Program-made: the position numbers and the translations under genes
In this document: positions 46,091 to 59,520 of the stretch, piece after piece
Numbering within the stretch: the first letter of the stretch is position 1
How the letters are laid out: each line of letters opens with the position of its first letter
Source of the DNA: Manis javanica
Lineage: Eukaryota; Chordata; Mammalia; Pholidota; Manidae
Assembly: GCF_040802235.1 (NCBI RefSeq)
Contig: NC_133157.1
Span: forward strand, 30,335,501 to 30,399,500
Direction: 5' to 3'
Length of the DNA stretch: 64,000 bases
The notes under the pieces: generated by a model
What the model saw: the letters and a program-made list of their open reading frames with translations, nothing else
Database searches by the model: none
What the model was told of the DNA's origin: nothing

Positions 46091-46224
46091 ATATGTTTCA
46101 AACATATGTTTGTTACTTGGATTCTTTCCCCAGAAGCTTAGGTATGCAGTGGTACATCCCTTTCAGGGAGAGTTGATGCATTATGGAAATAGTGCTAGGG
46201 TCTAGTTTGCCAGAATAATCAACA

Positions 46225-46435
46225 GTATGAGAAGGTAGAGTGACTGAAGCTGGAAAGACTTAGCTCATTCCTGGCCTCTACCTCTTTGTAGCTGTGTGTT
46301 ATTAAGCAGGTTTCCTTTGGCCCTCAGATTTTTTATTTTAAAAATGGACATAATTATTTTGCAAGGTTGTAAGATTAAGACATAATGTATATAAAGTACT
46401 TTGCATCTTGTCTGGTACAGAGGAGATACGTTTGT
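46225..46435 (+). mobile_element. MIR-like, sense
   Basis: 'ctcattcctggcctctacctctttgtagctgtgtgttattaagcaggtttcctttggccctcag...aaaatggacataattattttgcaaggttgtaagattaag' keeps the MIR order. Confidence 0.65.
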
Positions 46436-48660
46436 TTTGTAATGTAGTGATAGAGAAGGAAAGCTTATTAAATGGATGTTGTTATGAAACGGAGAGAATA
46501 GTTTGGAGGGTAGTCCTTGTGCTGACCATCTTCCTGTGCTTGTACCTAACTTTTTACCTTTCCTGACTCTCTGGATTGAGTAAATGGGTGAGAATTTTTA
46601 TTTTAAAAGTCTGGTGCTAAAGATTAGTGGTTTCTTAAAGTATTTATCAGCTCATCTCCTTCCCCTGGTAAGTTATGACATAGTCATATCAAAATAGTGA
46701 CAAATGCTAACTATGATTGATAGAAATAAAAATCTAACTTGATATGCATTTCTGCTTTTAACACAAAAGGAAATTCCCATAAGTGGAATAAGTGAAGGTG
46801 GGAAGCATGCTCTATGTTCTGCTATTTGAAAGATGTCATTTGCTCCACAAACAAAAGGCATCATTTCTATTACTTTGTACACTCAAAATCATTTAAAAAA
46901 TATATCCCTGACTGTTGTAATTTTCTAGATATTTGTAAAATGAAGGTATTTCTATAGAAATATGTTATCTTTCTCTAGTTGAATTTAGTAAGGGAAGAGA
47001 AGATTATTACAGTAGATTTTTGGTCACTGAAAAGATGCAAAAATAAAAATCCTATTTGTATAAGTGTGGAGGGTTTCAAATCATTGGTTATACAGTTTCA
47101 TTTGTTTCTAACTTACATATGTCATAGTTGTCCTTTAAATATTGCTTCCAGTAGGGTGTAAACTTAACGTATACATAAGCATATGTAGTTTCTACTACTG
47201 TTAGTAAGTTTTGGGCATTAAGATAATCTATTTATAGATTTGATGAAATCTGAGAATATAACAAATGTTTTGAAATTTATATACTCTGATGGAGGTATTT
47301 GGTGAAAACCTGTTGGTGGGTAAGATAGTTTATGATGGGTATTTCAGTTTGGATCAAGAAAAGCTCATCATATGGTCTTGCTTTTCTAATCTCATTAATA
47401 CATCTACAAATCCCTCCCAATGAAAGATGGGAGCTTGGGTAGAAGAAGAGAGTAAATTGTTTTCCAGGCCATGATGCTGTTATAAAGGTGTCTTTGATGT
47501 ACACTGGTTATTACTTTGAACAAAGGAGTGGTTTAGGTATATAGTAAGATGAGCCCTCAAGAAATAGCTTTTTATTCTGAGAAGTATCCATATTCTGTAG
47601 TGAAACAATCAGATTTTCTGTCTCTCTCATTTGACCTATGAGGCAAGAGAAACCACCTATCTAGGTATGAGTGGAGTAGTTAATTTTAAGTAAGGCTGTT
47701 GGTTCAATGCCTTAGTCAGAGTCTTAGCTTGCTTTATTTCTGGAATACTTCCTTGTGCAGTAGTACTAATTTCCTGGACCATCTTAGCTGTTACTTCTAA
47801 TGCCAAATAACTTGTGATATTTAAGGAAATTACCAGAGTTTGTCTATATTCTTACATGAGATGATTTTTCCAAGAGTCTATCACTTATTTTGGAATATTA
47901 CTTTGAAATACTAATAAGTATCCCTGAATATTGTAAAAATAAGATAGAAGATTTTTTTAATGGCTTAAAATGCATGGTTGTCAGGTTGTTTAAATAGTTT
48001 TTAGTTCAAAGAAGGAACAAGGGTGCTTGTTTTCTTCTAAAAGAAATATAGGACACTTGTATTATTATTAAAGTTTATTAACCCAATGTTAAGATTGGGG
48101 TAATTCATATCAGTAAATTATTTAAACTAAAAACCATTTAAACAACCTGAATAACAGTGCATTTTAAGCCATTATTTTAGGTAATTAAAGCCAGTATCAT
48201 TCAAACAAACCATTTGTGTGTATAACCATTTTCTTTTGCTGGACATCATTCAAAAATGTAAATTAAGCATTTCTCTTTACGTTTGGGTTCTGAAATAATG
48301 TTTGGTAATGCCCTGGTTCATAAGTCCAGCATGACACACCACATATGACTAATTTCATCTCTTACTGGCAGGCAGTCTAGGTGATTTTTTCTGACTTGCA
48401 TCCATGGAAACTTTTAAGTTTGTAAATTCAGTGTTTGTAAATGGAGGAGCTGGTGTCTGCTTATCAGAGACTACAAAACATGATTTAATGTTGTGATATA
48501 TTCCCTAAGTCACAGTAGCCTTCTAATTGTGAATTCTACTGTTCTTTGGTAAATCTTCCTCTCATAACCCTTCACCATTTCATACTGTTAACTACCACAT
48601 TTCTTCTGGAAGGGCTGGTCTCTCTGTTGCTTTTATGCTGGAATAATTCATTCTCTCTAT

Positions 48661-48684
48661 CCCCCAACCCCCAACCCCACCCCC
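48661..48684 (-). repeat. G-quadruplex-prone run
   Basis: Plus strand C5-AA-C5-AA-C4-A-C5, so the minus strand has four runs of 4-5 G with loops of 1-2 bases. Isolated in AT-rich intron and not part of an L1 3' UTR tract. Confidence 0.8.
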
Positions 48685-48770
48685 AACGGCTGGGGAAAGG
48701 GAAAAGACCTATGTTTAAGTGAAAGAAGATGGTATGGAGGTAAATGTGGATTTACTCTAATGTACAAAGA

Positions 48771-48789
48771 GCTCTCTCTCTCTCTCTCT
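48771..48789. repeat. (CT)n run
   Basis: About nine CT units. Confidence 0.8.
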
Positions 48790-49329
48790 TTTCTCCCTTC
48801 CCATTGCATTTTGTCATCTAGGCATTTTAACTCACGGGTTTTGAACTGTTGCCTCTCTAAAGCCTGGAGTAACTTGGGAATCTGTTAGAAGTTTGGTTAG
48901 TGCTTTGGACTCAGTTACTTTCTTGGTTCTTTAGTGCTGGGTAAGAAAAGTAGCCAAATACAACTTCCAAATTCTTCATGCTTAGTTAGTTGGTAGAAGG
49001 CATCTCATCTTCTGTCAGCTGTTTTCTCATTGACTGGGCAAGGCATAAAACCAGTGGAATCAAAGTAGACAGTGACTGCACAGAAATTCCTCCTCTAAAA
49101 TAGTCTTACTCCTCTTTCAGTTCTGCTAATCACCTATGTTTATAGCTTTGGCTCATTGAACTTTTCAACCCTTTAGTTTGTCTTTAAGACCTGTTTTTCT
49201 TTTGAAAGTTTATGCAAATCTCCCCCACCCGGTCCCTTCCTTGTATTATTGTTTCACTCTCTTAGCTGTCTTATTTCTCCCCAGTCTTTGTCATAAAATA
49301 TGGACCACTAATCTTCCTTATATCTTGAG

Positions 49330-49840
49330 ATCGCTATGTTCTTCCCTTACTGAAAAGTCTCCCATGGCTTCTTATTTTCTGCTACCGCAGATACCAGCCC
49401 TCTATCTGGCTTTCCAAGGGTGTTATGCTTTATCTCCCCACACCTTGATTTTTCCCTTAAGAATATGGCTCCAATCTAACCTTCCAACCTCATCTTCTAA
49501 TACCGCAGTACATGAACTTCCATGGCCGAGGTTTTGCTGCTCACTTACTTCGTCCATAGAAACTATTTTGCTCGTCTAATCCATGCAATGCTCTTTGCTC
49601 TTTTTCTGCCTTCTCTAAATTTTTCTAATATGCTTTCTGTAAGCCTTACAATACTTGCATTATATATCTTGTATGATAACTTTTCATGAGTGGTCATGAA
49701 ACTCTTAAAGGACAGAATGTGCCTTTGAATTCCCTGTGGGCCTTACCTGGTTCAGTGCTTCTGTCCCCTCCGACTGCCCTGAGCTTGTGGAGGAGTAGGT
49801 GGATATGCTCTTGTTGAGCTGTACATGATAGAATTGTGAT
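49330..49840 (+). mobile_element. L2 fragment, sense
   Basis: 'tgaaaagtctcccatggcttcttattttctgctaccgcagataccagccctctatctggctttccaagg...' and later 'gaactcttaaaggacagaatgtgcctttgaattccc' follow the L2 3' region. Explains a 133-codon open frame at 49178-49579. Confidence 0.6.
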
Positions 49841-50879
49841 GAATGTGAAGAAGAGAAATGCTCTTCCTGGTAAGGTTAAACTTCCTAGCTGTGCTACTTT
49901 AGAATGGACTGGTTTGTCTTATAAAGCTCTTTATCATAGCAAGTCTTCAGTTGGAGGCTAAATGGCCGTTCTACCAGACATGTTTTCATGGAGAGTCTGC
50001 CTGAAGGGGACTGGGAGACTATTTTGCAACTAGATGAACGAGCACCCTCTTCAACTTTGTAATTCTGAGTAATTACTAATTTGACCTAAAGTAGAGGGCA
50101 GAGAGGCTGATGGGAACTGAGGATTGACTAGGATTATGATAAGTTAAACAGTAATACCAATAATTATAGCTGATTAATTTTTATAGTTTATGGTCCTATT
50201 TTTCAATACTGTATATCTTATGATGTTGAAAACAAAATTCAAAATTATAAAAATATGTTGATGGCCTTCACATTTGATCATTTATTTGAGAGAGCTGCAT
50301 TTAGAAAACTGTCTGGCCTACATAGATAAATTCTTTATCTGAAAACTTCATTGTTTTGAATTACTAAAAACAAAATGTTCATTGGAACTTTTGCAATCAT
50401 TTCACTTACTGGTAAATTAAGAAAATTGTGCTTAAAATTTCCACAACAGGAGAGGCTGTGAACTTCAGCAGATTGAGACTTGCTGTTTTCTTTATAAATC
50501 AGATCCAATGGCAAGCACAGCATTTTCTGTATTCACTTTCTTAATTTGATTGCTAGTTGATCTGTCACTTTTTTACTTGCTAATTTGTCCTAAGGCAGGC
50601 AGGCTACATATTTTTCTGAAGGCTTTTTTGGGATGGGAGGTCTCTAGAATTCTTGCTGTATGATGAATTATATATATTTTTTAATTTAAAGGAGATCCTT
50701 TCACTGTCATAATTTGAGTTCTAGTCCCCAAGCAAAGATTTCAGAAAATTCCTTCTATTCTAATTGCAAAATTAATGTCATTGATGGCCTGTCCCAGCTT
50801 TATTATATGGGCTTCTTTTGTGGTCTCATAACTGTGGAATGTCTAAAAATGGAAGAACTTTAAGGTTATTTGGTTCAGT

Positions 50880-50990
50880 CTGTTTTTTCATTTAGCAAAC
50901 TTTGTGGAGTCTACTATATGCCAAATACCATGCTAGGTACTAAGGAAACAAATGAATAAAACAGTATAAAACCTACACCTCCTTGGCAAA
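50880..50990 (-). mobile_element. L2 3' end, antisense
   Basis: 'tttagcaaactttgtggagtctactatatgccaaataccatgctaggtactaaggaaacaaatgaataaaacagtataaaacctacacctcc' is the L2 terminus in reverse. Confidence 0.65.
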
Positions 50991-51219
50991 AGTCATATAA
51001 AGCAAGTAGAAAGGCATTCCTACTGTGAAGTAACTTTTTCATTATTTTATAACAGTGTTAGGTTTTTCAGATGCAAGGTCATTATCATACAAAAGGCCTG
51101 TAATAAGGACTTCTTGCCAGTGGTATATTTGCTTTGCCAAAAACATATGTGAATGGTCATGACTTCTTTGATATATGTACTTAGTTCTTAAATGTGGACT
51201 AAAGTGGGTTTTGCCTCTG

Positions 51220-51665
51220 TGTTAGTTTGCAAGGGTTGCTGCAACAAATTAGCAGAAATGTTTCTGCTTAAAACAAATTTATTCTCTCACAATTCTGGAA
51301 ACCAGAAGCCTGAATTCAAGGTGGGTAGTAGGGTCACTGTCCCTCTGAAGGTTATAGCGGAGAAGCCTTGTCTGTCTCTTCTGCTTCTAGTGGCTTCTGG
51401 CATTCCTTGGCTTATAGATGTATCACTCCAACTTTTACCTCCATCTTTATAGCATCATCTCCCCTGTGTGTCTCTGTGTCCTCTCCTTTTCTTATAAAGA
51501 CACCAGTTGTTAGATGTAGGGCCTACCCTATATCCAGGATAATTTAATCTGGAGGTCATTAACTGATACCATCCACAAGCACACTATTTCCATATAAGTT
51601 CACATTCTGAACTTTGAGTGACATGAATTATTGGGGCATCCTTTTTAACCTACAGCCTCTATGGT
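51220..51665 (-). mobile_element. MLT1-type MaLR (ERVL) LTR, antisense
   Basis: 'gtgttagtttgcaagggttgctgcaacaaatta...aaacaaatttattctctcacaattctgg...tgtgtctctgtgtcctctccttttcttataaagacaccagttgttagatgtagggcctaccctat...tttccatataagttcacattctgaac...gacatgaattattggggcatcc' is the reverse of a mammalian MLT1-type solo LTR. Confidence 0.75.
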
Positions 51666-51867
51666 CTTTTGTGACCCCCAAATCTATATTTATGTAGATC
51701 CATAGGCAGACAGAATGAATTACTGTTTGTGTGCATGTGTGTACATCTCAAATGTTATTTCGTAGACTAGAAAATAATAAAAGTAGTGGATTAAATACTT
51801 CTCTTGCATTAAAGGTTCCAAACGTAACTTTGTGTTGCTAGTTAAAAAAAGAATAATAACAAAAAAA

Positions 51868-54540
51868 TACTTTGTTTTTTAGAACAATTTTAAGTTCACA
51901 GCAATATGAGCAGAAGGTACAGATGTTTCTTATATACTTCCTACCCCACACGTGCATCACATCTCCCACCAGAATGGTACATTTGTTACAATTGATCAAT
52001 CTGTATTTTCACCCAAAGTCCATAGTTTGTATTAGGATTTACTCTTGGTGTTGTACATTCTATGTGTTTGGAGAATCTGTGCATTATAGACTTATAAATC
52101 TGCTAAAACATACCTGTGCAAGTTCTCAATTCCTTCGAGTAGACACCAAAAAAGCACAATTGTTAGATTATTAGTTTTATAAAAAAACAACCAAACTCTC
52201 TTCCAAAGTGGCTGTACCGTTTTGCATTCCCAGCAGTGAGTGAGAGTTTTTGTTGTTTCATATCCTTACCAGCATTTGGTGTTGTCATTCTGGATTTTGG
52301 CCATTCTAATAGATGTGTAGTGGTCTCTCACTGTTTTATTTTGCATTTCCCTCTTGACGTATTAATGTGGAGCATCTTTTCATGTACTAATTTGATGTCT
52401 GTATTTCTTCGGTGAGGTGTCTGTGAAGGTCTTTGACCTATTTTAGAATCAGGCGGTTTGTTTTCTTCTTAAGTTTTAAGAATTCCTTACATATTTTGGA
52501 TAATAAATATTCTTTACAGGTATATCTTCTGTTAATATTTTTTCCCAGTCTGTGGCTTTCATCTCATTCTCTTGACAATGCCTTTTGCTGAGAAGAAAAT
52601 TTTAATTTCAGTGAGGTCTGGCTTACCAATTCATTCTTTCATGGATCATGCCTTTGGTGTTGTATCTAAAAAGTCATCACCAAACCTAAGGCTATCTAGG
52701 TTTTCTTCTGTGTCATCTTCTGGGAGTTTTTACAGTTTTGTGTTTTACATTCAGGTCTGTGACCCGTTCTCAGTTAATTTTTATGGAGGGTGTAATGTCT
52801 GTGTCTAGATTTAATTTTTTGCATATGGATATCTGGTTGCTACAGCACCATTGTTGAAAAGGCAGTCTTTTCTCATGGTATTTCCTTTGTTCCTTTGTCA
52901 AAGATCAGTTGATTCTATTTCTGTGGGTCTGTATCTGTGCTCTTTATTCTTTTCCATTGATCTGTGTATTCTTGTGCTAATACCACACTGTCTTGTTAGT
53001 GTAGCTTTATAGGAGTCCTGAGGTTGGGTAGTATCAGTCTTCCAGTTGTGTTCTTGACCTACAATATTGTGTAGGCTAATCTGTATCTTTTTCCTTTCCA
53101 TATAAACTTTAGAATCATTTTCTCAATATCCACAAAGTGAGTTGCTGGGATTTTGATTGGGTTTGCATTGAATCTGTAGATCAAGTTGAGAAAAACTGAC
53201 CTCTTGACTATTTTGAGTTTTCCTATCCATGAACATGGAATAACTCTTGTGTATTTAATTCTTTGACTTCATTTTTCAAAGTTTTGTAGTTCCCCCATAT
53301 AGATCTTGTACATATATTATTAGATTTATATTAAGTATTTTGTCTTGGAGGGTGGTACCAATGTAAATAACACTGTTTTGAATTTCAAATTTCTCTTGTT
53401 TTTTGCTGGCATATAGAAAAATGATGGGCCTTTTTATATGAATGTTGTACCCTGTACCTTTGCTGTAATTGCTTATTCCAAAAGTTTTTTGTTTTTTCTT
53501 TATTGTTTAAGATTTTCTACATAGATTATCATGACATCTACAAAGACAGTTTTATTTCTTCCTTCCCAATCTGTATATGTTTTATTTCCTTTTATTGTCT
53601 TATTGTACTAGCTAGTACATCCATTATGATTTGGAAAAACAATGTGTGAGGAGGCATCCTTGCCCTGTACCTGAATTTAGTGAGAACATTTCAGTTTCTT
53701 ACCATTTAATATGATGTTAGCTGTAGGAATTTTGTAGCTGTTCATAAACAAATTGTGGAACTTCCCCTCTATTCCTAGTTGACTAAGTTTTTATCATGAA
53801 AGGGTGTTGGATTTTGTCAGATGATTTTTCTGCATATATTGATATGAGATGATTTTCATTTTTAGCCTCTTGATGTGATGAATTACATTAAGTGATTTCA
53901 AATGTTGAACTGGCTTTGCATACCTGGGATAAATCCCACTTGATCATGGTGGATAATTCTTTTTATTCATTGTTGAATTTGATTTGCTAATATCTTTTGG
54001 AGGATTTTTACTTCTGTGTTTGTGAGAGATAGTGGTCTGTAGTTTTCTTTTCTTGAAATGTTTTTGTCTAGTTTTGTTGAGCCTTATAGAGTGACTTAGG
54101 AATTATTCCTTCTACTTCTGCTTCTGAAAGAGATTGTAGAGATCTTCTTTATGAGAGTTCTCTACATATTTATATTTGTGTATTCTTCTTTATATGGATT
54201 TCTTAAATTGTATAATTTCTTCCTTAAATGTTTGGTAGAATTCACTAGTGAACCCATCTGGGTCTGGTGCTTTCTGTTTTGGAAGGTTATTATTGATTCA
54301 ATTTCTTTAATAAATTCAGGCCAATTTAGGTTGTTCCATCTTAGATGAGTTTTGGTAAATTGTATCATTCAAGGAATTGGTCTATTTCATCTAGGTTATC
54401 AAATTTGTGGACATGGAGTTGTTTGTAGTATTCCTTGATTATTCTTTTAATGCCCATGGGATTTGTAGTGATGTCCTCCTTTCATATTTGATATTAGTAA
54501 TTTCGAATTGTGCCAATGCTTGTTCCTTCCTTCTTTACTT
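51868..54540 (-). mobile_element. Ancient L1 (L1M-type), antisense, long
   Basis: Begins with a reverse 3' UTR ('ttagaacaattttaagttcacagcaatatgagc...ccccacacgtgcatcac...'), then ORF2 in reverse with typical blocks ('tttcatgtactaatttgatg', 'ttttcccagtctgtggctttcatctc', 'catgaacatggaataactcttg', 'ttgcatacctgggataaatcccacttgatcatgg', 'gaattcactagtgaacccatctgggtctggtgc'). About 2.7 kb, heavily decayed, older than copies A-C. Confidence 0.85.
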
Positions 54541-55474
54541 CTATCTCATGGCAACTAAGAAAAGGGAGACAGAAGTGTGCAAGGGAGATAAATTCCTAAG
54601 TTCAGATTTCCTTTTAAGAAATCATGGTCATTCTCTGATTAGATTTTTGGTAGACGTGCTTAGAAAGCTTATATACTACTGGCAATGATGGAGGTCATGA
54701 AACAGTGACCCTTAGTATATATGAAAGCTTTTGAGACTGTCACTGGGAAGATTTTAAGCCAAATGAGGGAAAGACACACCCATTTGCATTACAAAGTTAA
54801 TTAAAACAGTTATGTGGGACAACATTAAAGATTCTTTGTTCTAATGATCATTTAATTAGGATAGGTATCTTAACAAATATATGGCCTTTCAAGGATTACT
54901 TCTAATTGACATTTAGAATTAGTTTGGTTACAAGTAACAGTACAATTATGAAGACACAGATTTTTAAAGCAAGCAGTCCAAAGCAGTGGTTACTACATTA
55001 GGCCAATATAATAATGGAATCATTCTTGGATCTGGTAATAAAAATACTTTTCCCCTAGAACATAGACCTCAGGAGTAAGAAATTAGAGAGCTGAGAGTCA
55101 TTCTAGAACTAAGTGAATATGGAAAATAAGAAACCCAAGCTTTTACTGAAGAACAGTTTTTCATTGAAGACTGTTGACTCACCAAAAAAACAATCAGGGT
55201 CACATGTTTAATATTGAAATTAAGGCTTTCTTTGACATATGTAGGAGATATATTCGTAACATCCTGCAGTTTAGAAATGCGTAGGCCATCTGTAGAAACT
55301 GGTAATAAGAGGGTTAAAGAATTTAAATTATGTAACTTAGGAGATACCACGGCCTATTTGGTATAAATCTAGTAAAATTTTAAAAAAGTGAAAACATTGG
55401 TATTTAGCTCATATTGCATGTTGGCTGTCTTACCCATCCTACTTCCTCATTCCTCTGTGGCTACTTCCTTTTTC

Positions 55475-55560
55475 TCCCAAATAAACTGCTTGTGCTCGAA
55501 TCCACTTCACGGGGAGCCTGTCCCCCAAGCTGTCATATCTGTTATGCAATTTCTGATATT
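55475..55560 (+). mobile_element. Possible LTR 3' tail fragment
   Basis: 'ctcccaaataaactgcttgtgctcgaatccacttcacggggagcctg' resembles the polyadenylation/R region of old mammalian LTRs (AATAAA-CTGCTTG...CTCGAATCC). Short and uncertain. Confidence 0.3.
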
Positions 55561-56049
55561 TTTATAACAATATTTTGACATGGCTGCTTGTATTCTAAAA
55601 TTGTGTTATTTTACAAGTTCCTGTATATCCATTGTTTCCTATACATAATTCTTGGGATTGATTAGATTGAGGTCAGATTCAGGTTTTTGGGGGTGAAGAC
55701 TACAAGTGGTACTTTCTATTTCCTATTTCCATCTGTCAAGAAGCATTAATACCTGGTTGTTCTACTTCTAATAATGTTAAGGTTGTTTACTAACAGTGTT
55801 GATGGCAGTTGTTCCACATTAAGATTAACTCAAAGCTTCTTGAAAGCCTTGACAAAAAGGCATCATGACATACTATGTAATTCTCAGTGTTCAGTGCCCA
55901 GCAGTTACCTTCTTTTGAGAATAGATGACTTTGCAGGAATTAGGGAAGACTCTTAAAATTGAGAGACTCTTCTCTCCTTTTAAAATACGAAAGTGAAATT
56001 GTTAAGTTTGATCTTGCTAGATGTAATATAAACATCTATATAATATTAT

Positions 56050-56125
56050 TCACAACCCTTTCCCCAGTGTCTAGTACAGTGCCTAGGTGACTCAATCAAC
56101 TATTTGTGGAATGAATGTGTGATCT
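56050..56125 (+). mobile_element. L2 3' end, sense
   Basis: 'cctttccccagtgtctagtacagtgcctaggtgactcaatcaactatttgtggaatgaatgtgtg' is the L2 terminus. Confidence 0.6.
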
Positions 56126-57749
56126 AACAAAAGAATGTATGTACCAACATGTGTGTGGACTCTTTTAAGGGAACTTTTCTTCCCTAAGGTATTCTGGGCA
56201 AGAATTATATTGTAGCACGAGAGCAGTCATAATTTTTTCTCTTCTCATATATTTGTTCCAAAAACAAGATCCAGTGCTAGATAATAATCAGAAGACAGTG
56301 ATGAATGGGATATCATCTCTTCCCCTTCCGCCACTACAGACCCTTCCCTGGGTTCCAGAGTATGTACAGCAAGAAGGAAGCAATTACTATCCTGACTTTT
56401 CTCCCAATTCCCATGCTTTGTTAATACCACCATGGGTTGAAGTTTGGGTTTTAGAGGTACAGTATGTAGTGAATTCAAGAGAAAAATCCTTCGCATACAT
56501 TGAGAAGCTCACCTCTAGTTCTGAAAAAAAAGCATTCTTTGCTGCAGGGTCAGACAAGTACAGTGTCTATTCCAGGTAAATTAGTTCATCCAATTTTTAG
56601 AATACAGTGGAGAACAAAACACAGATGACTTCAATTTTTAATGGAAATCCATGCACGAGCAAATAACTAAAATTCAAGAAAAGCATGAATTGCCATGATT
56701 TATTTTTATTTTCTATGGTTGTTTTTACTGGCAGAATTTGCATTTAGGGTTTATATTATACATAATTGAATTATTATTTTTGCATAGACTTTGTTTTCCC
56801 AAATATATCTGCACTTACATATTTTGAGTTATTTAATGAAAAATGTTGTAACTGTTTTAATGTTTCTTTATAAAAGCAGATTAGTTCTGACTTGTCCAAA
56901 ATGGGTTGCACTGATTATAGGAAGGTTGTACCTTTGAGCAATTTAAGAGTTAAAGTAGCTTCCCAGTGTTATTCTATACTTAGTCCTATTTTCCCCTCTC
57001 CTTGAACCTCTAGTTCATTATAATGCTTCTGGGAATACTAACAGTGAGATATGCTTTGATTGATACTCAGCTTCTAGGCACTTATGGTACTGTCAGCCTC
57101 AGCTTTTTTCCTCTGGGGACTTTTGTATCTCTTAGCTCCTTGCAGCCAACTGCAAACCTCTGTGCTTCTCTTACCTGCCAGCTTATTGCAAAGCTAAGAG
57201 TCAGAGAAGTGGCCCCAGGGAGGAGAAACAGCCTGGGTCCCCTGACTTTGAGACTTCAGATGGTAGGCTGATTTATCAATCTGGGCTAGAGGTGGAAGAG
57301 AGCTAGAGTTATTGCCCAGTACATTACTTATTCCTTGCTCTAGGAGAGAGAATTTGTTAAGGGCTTTGAGAGTATCCTAACAGAAAGGCAGGTAAATGAA
57401 AGACATAGCAAAAATATACTAAGCTGTTATTGCAGAATGCCTAGCAATTGTTATGCCAATTTAAAACAGTAGTGTCACAGGAAAGGAAATATCCTCTGCT
57501 GAAGCATCTGTTTTATGCCAATAATTTTCATTCAGAAATATCTATTCAAGCAGAAGGCAGTATACTTTCAAAAATTAACATCTATGTAAATTGCTAATAA
57601 GATTACAGATTCCACACTTTTCTAAAAATCACACTAATTTGCATGTCAACACTGAAGTCTCACAAATGAGTCTTACTTGTTCTTGTGTTCATATCTAAGG
57701 ACTAAAAGCATTCAACAAAGTTTAAAATGCTTGCAGATTCAAAGGCTTT

Positions 57750-57895
57750 GTTCTCTAAAGCAGTATTTCTTAAACCTTAATGTACATAGGAATCACTTGG
57801 GGATCATATTAAAATGGAAATCTGATTCAATAGGTGTGGGGCCTGATGCTCTGCATTTCATCACAACCACTGTTGTTGATTGAGGGACCACTGTT
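57750..57895. mobile_element. hAT-type MITE (MER5-like)
   Basis: 'cagtatttcttaaaccttaatgtacataggaatcacttggggatcatattaaaatggaaatctgattcaataggtgtggggcctgatgctctgcatttc...gaccactg' follows the MER5-type element end to end. Confidence 0.6.
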
Positions 57896-58564
57896 TAAAT
57901 GGCAAGACTTTAAGTTATTGAGCTTTAAATTAAAGCTCAGGAACTTACATTGTTTTCTAAACTCATTAACTAAGCATCCTAATAAAACACTTAAAGTCTA
58001 GCAAATGCTTTTGTAACTATAAATCTTGCTAACAGAAATAATATTTAATAACCTTCTGCCTGATACTTTATTAGTTTCTGGTCCTCAAAGTCCCAAATCA
58101 TTTATTTTCATGACTGAATTAACAAGCTTAAAATAGGACAGTACAATAAGTATTAGATTTTTATCCATTAGTGTAACATAGCTATTCTTAAGTGAGAGTA
58201 ATCTGTGTGCTGATGTTTCTGTAAATCATGCCAGAGAACAGCTGGGGGAATAGGAAGCAGGTCCTACTAAAGGCTCATGACAGTTCTTAGTGATGTAGAA
58301 GGAGGGGTTTGTGCCGTAGATTGGAAAGTCACTGCTGAGATTCCTTCTAAATCTGATCTGTGAATCATCACCTAGTGTTGTGCTCTTAACCATTACATGA
58401 TTAAAAACAAATTTTAATACAAACTTCATTCCTATTTGATAACATTGTTTTCCTCAAACATGTTAAAAATGTTTGTTGGTCATTCCCATTTCTGAACCTC
58501 TTTCTCCCATTTCCCGCCTCTAGCACCCTTCCTCTGATTTCTTAGTGTATTAACATAATCTTCC

Positions 58565-58800
58565 CATTCCTTCACTTAGTACATGTTTGAGTGCTTTTTG
58601 TGTCCAGATATCATATTGTAGTAAGTGATCTATGGGATACCAAATTGAGTAAGGTGCAGTGTCTCTTTTAAGGTACTCAGAGTCTCCTAGAGGAGGTAAG
58701 ATAGCACAAATAACCTGAGTGAAAACTAATGTATTCCCAGCAGAAGAAGCTGTACAGTGAAGTATGGAAGCAAAAGAGTAGGACCCTTTTAGGAACTGCA
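58565..58800 (-). mobile_element. L2 fragment, antisense
   Basis: 'ttcacttagtacatgtttgagtgctttttgtgtccagatatc...ggtactcagagtctcctagaggaggtaagatagcacaaataac' is L2 in reverse. Confidence 0.5.
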
Positions 58801-59329
58801 AGTACTATAGACCCCTTCCATTCCTGGATTTGTGACTTAATAGGATTTGGGGTATTTGAAAGTGACCCTTGAATAACTTTTCTGAGTTACTTATTTTATT
58901 CCCTTGCTAAGAGCCTAGTGTTTTAGTCAATGAGTGAGGCTGGGGATTAGTTTAGCATTCATATGCATCTTTTTTCTTCTCTGTTCACTCTCATTCCATT
59001 TATCATTTTACCATATGTTATATGGGAAGGCATTAGATGCATATTAATAATTGAGGATTTGTGAAGAGCCTGTTACAGTTCCTCTAAGTTGCTAAAGGTC
59101 TGCTGCAAGTAGGATGACCATATAATTTATTGCCCAAACTGGGACCCTTTTGAAAGGAGTGGTGCTATTAATAATACTCCAGGGCAGCAGGCATTAGACT
59201 GGGTTTTTCTCAAGCAAGTTGGAATATATGGCCAACTAGAATGTGTGGTTATCTATAGTTTTTGTTTTTGGAGAGTAGGATATAGATTGGGAACAGTAGG
59301 TTGTGATTTAGGAAAGCAAATTTGGGCTA

Positions 59330-59520
59330 GTTTATGAATGATCCTAAATGCCAGGTTTAGGAACTGGCCTTCTGTACTGTAGGCAGTGAAAAATCCTTGG
59401 AGGTTTTTTTTGGGGGAAGCAGGGGAACTAATGTATGCAAAGCAGCATTTGGAAAGGTTAGTCTGGCCTATGTGGGCAGGTTGTATTGAAGGGAGATTGA
59501 TACTCAATTCAGAGAGTATC
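59330..59520 (-). mobile_element. Probable L2 fragment, antisense
   Basis: 'tgaatgatcctaaatgccaggtttagg...ctgtaggcagtgaaaaatccttggaggttttttttgggggaagcaggggaactaatg...ggaaaggttagtctggcc' follows the L2 antisense 5'-part order. Confidence 0.5.

Noticed and set aside
48868..48890. 'taacttgggaatc' after AG, briefly considered as the start of ERP44 exon 2
   Set aside because: After the first three residues the reading does not follow the ERP44 sequence, and there is no pyrimidine tract.
49060..49085. 'gtagacagtgactgcac', a possible third copy of the short L1-tail element
   Set aside because: Match is limited to about 12 bases; no tail or duplication nearby.
49178..49579. 133-codon plus-strand open frame
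   Set aside because: Lies largely in an L2 fragment (49330-49840) and its predicted protein has no domain-like pattern.
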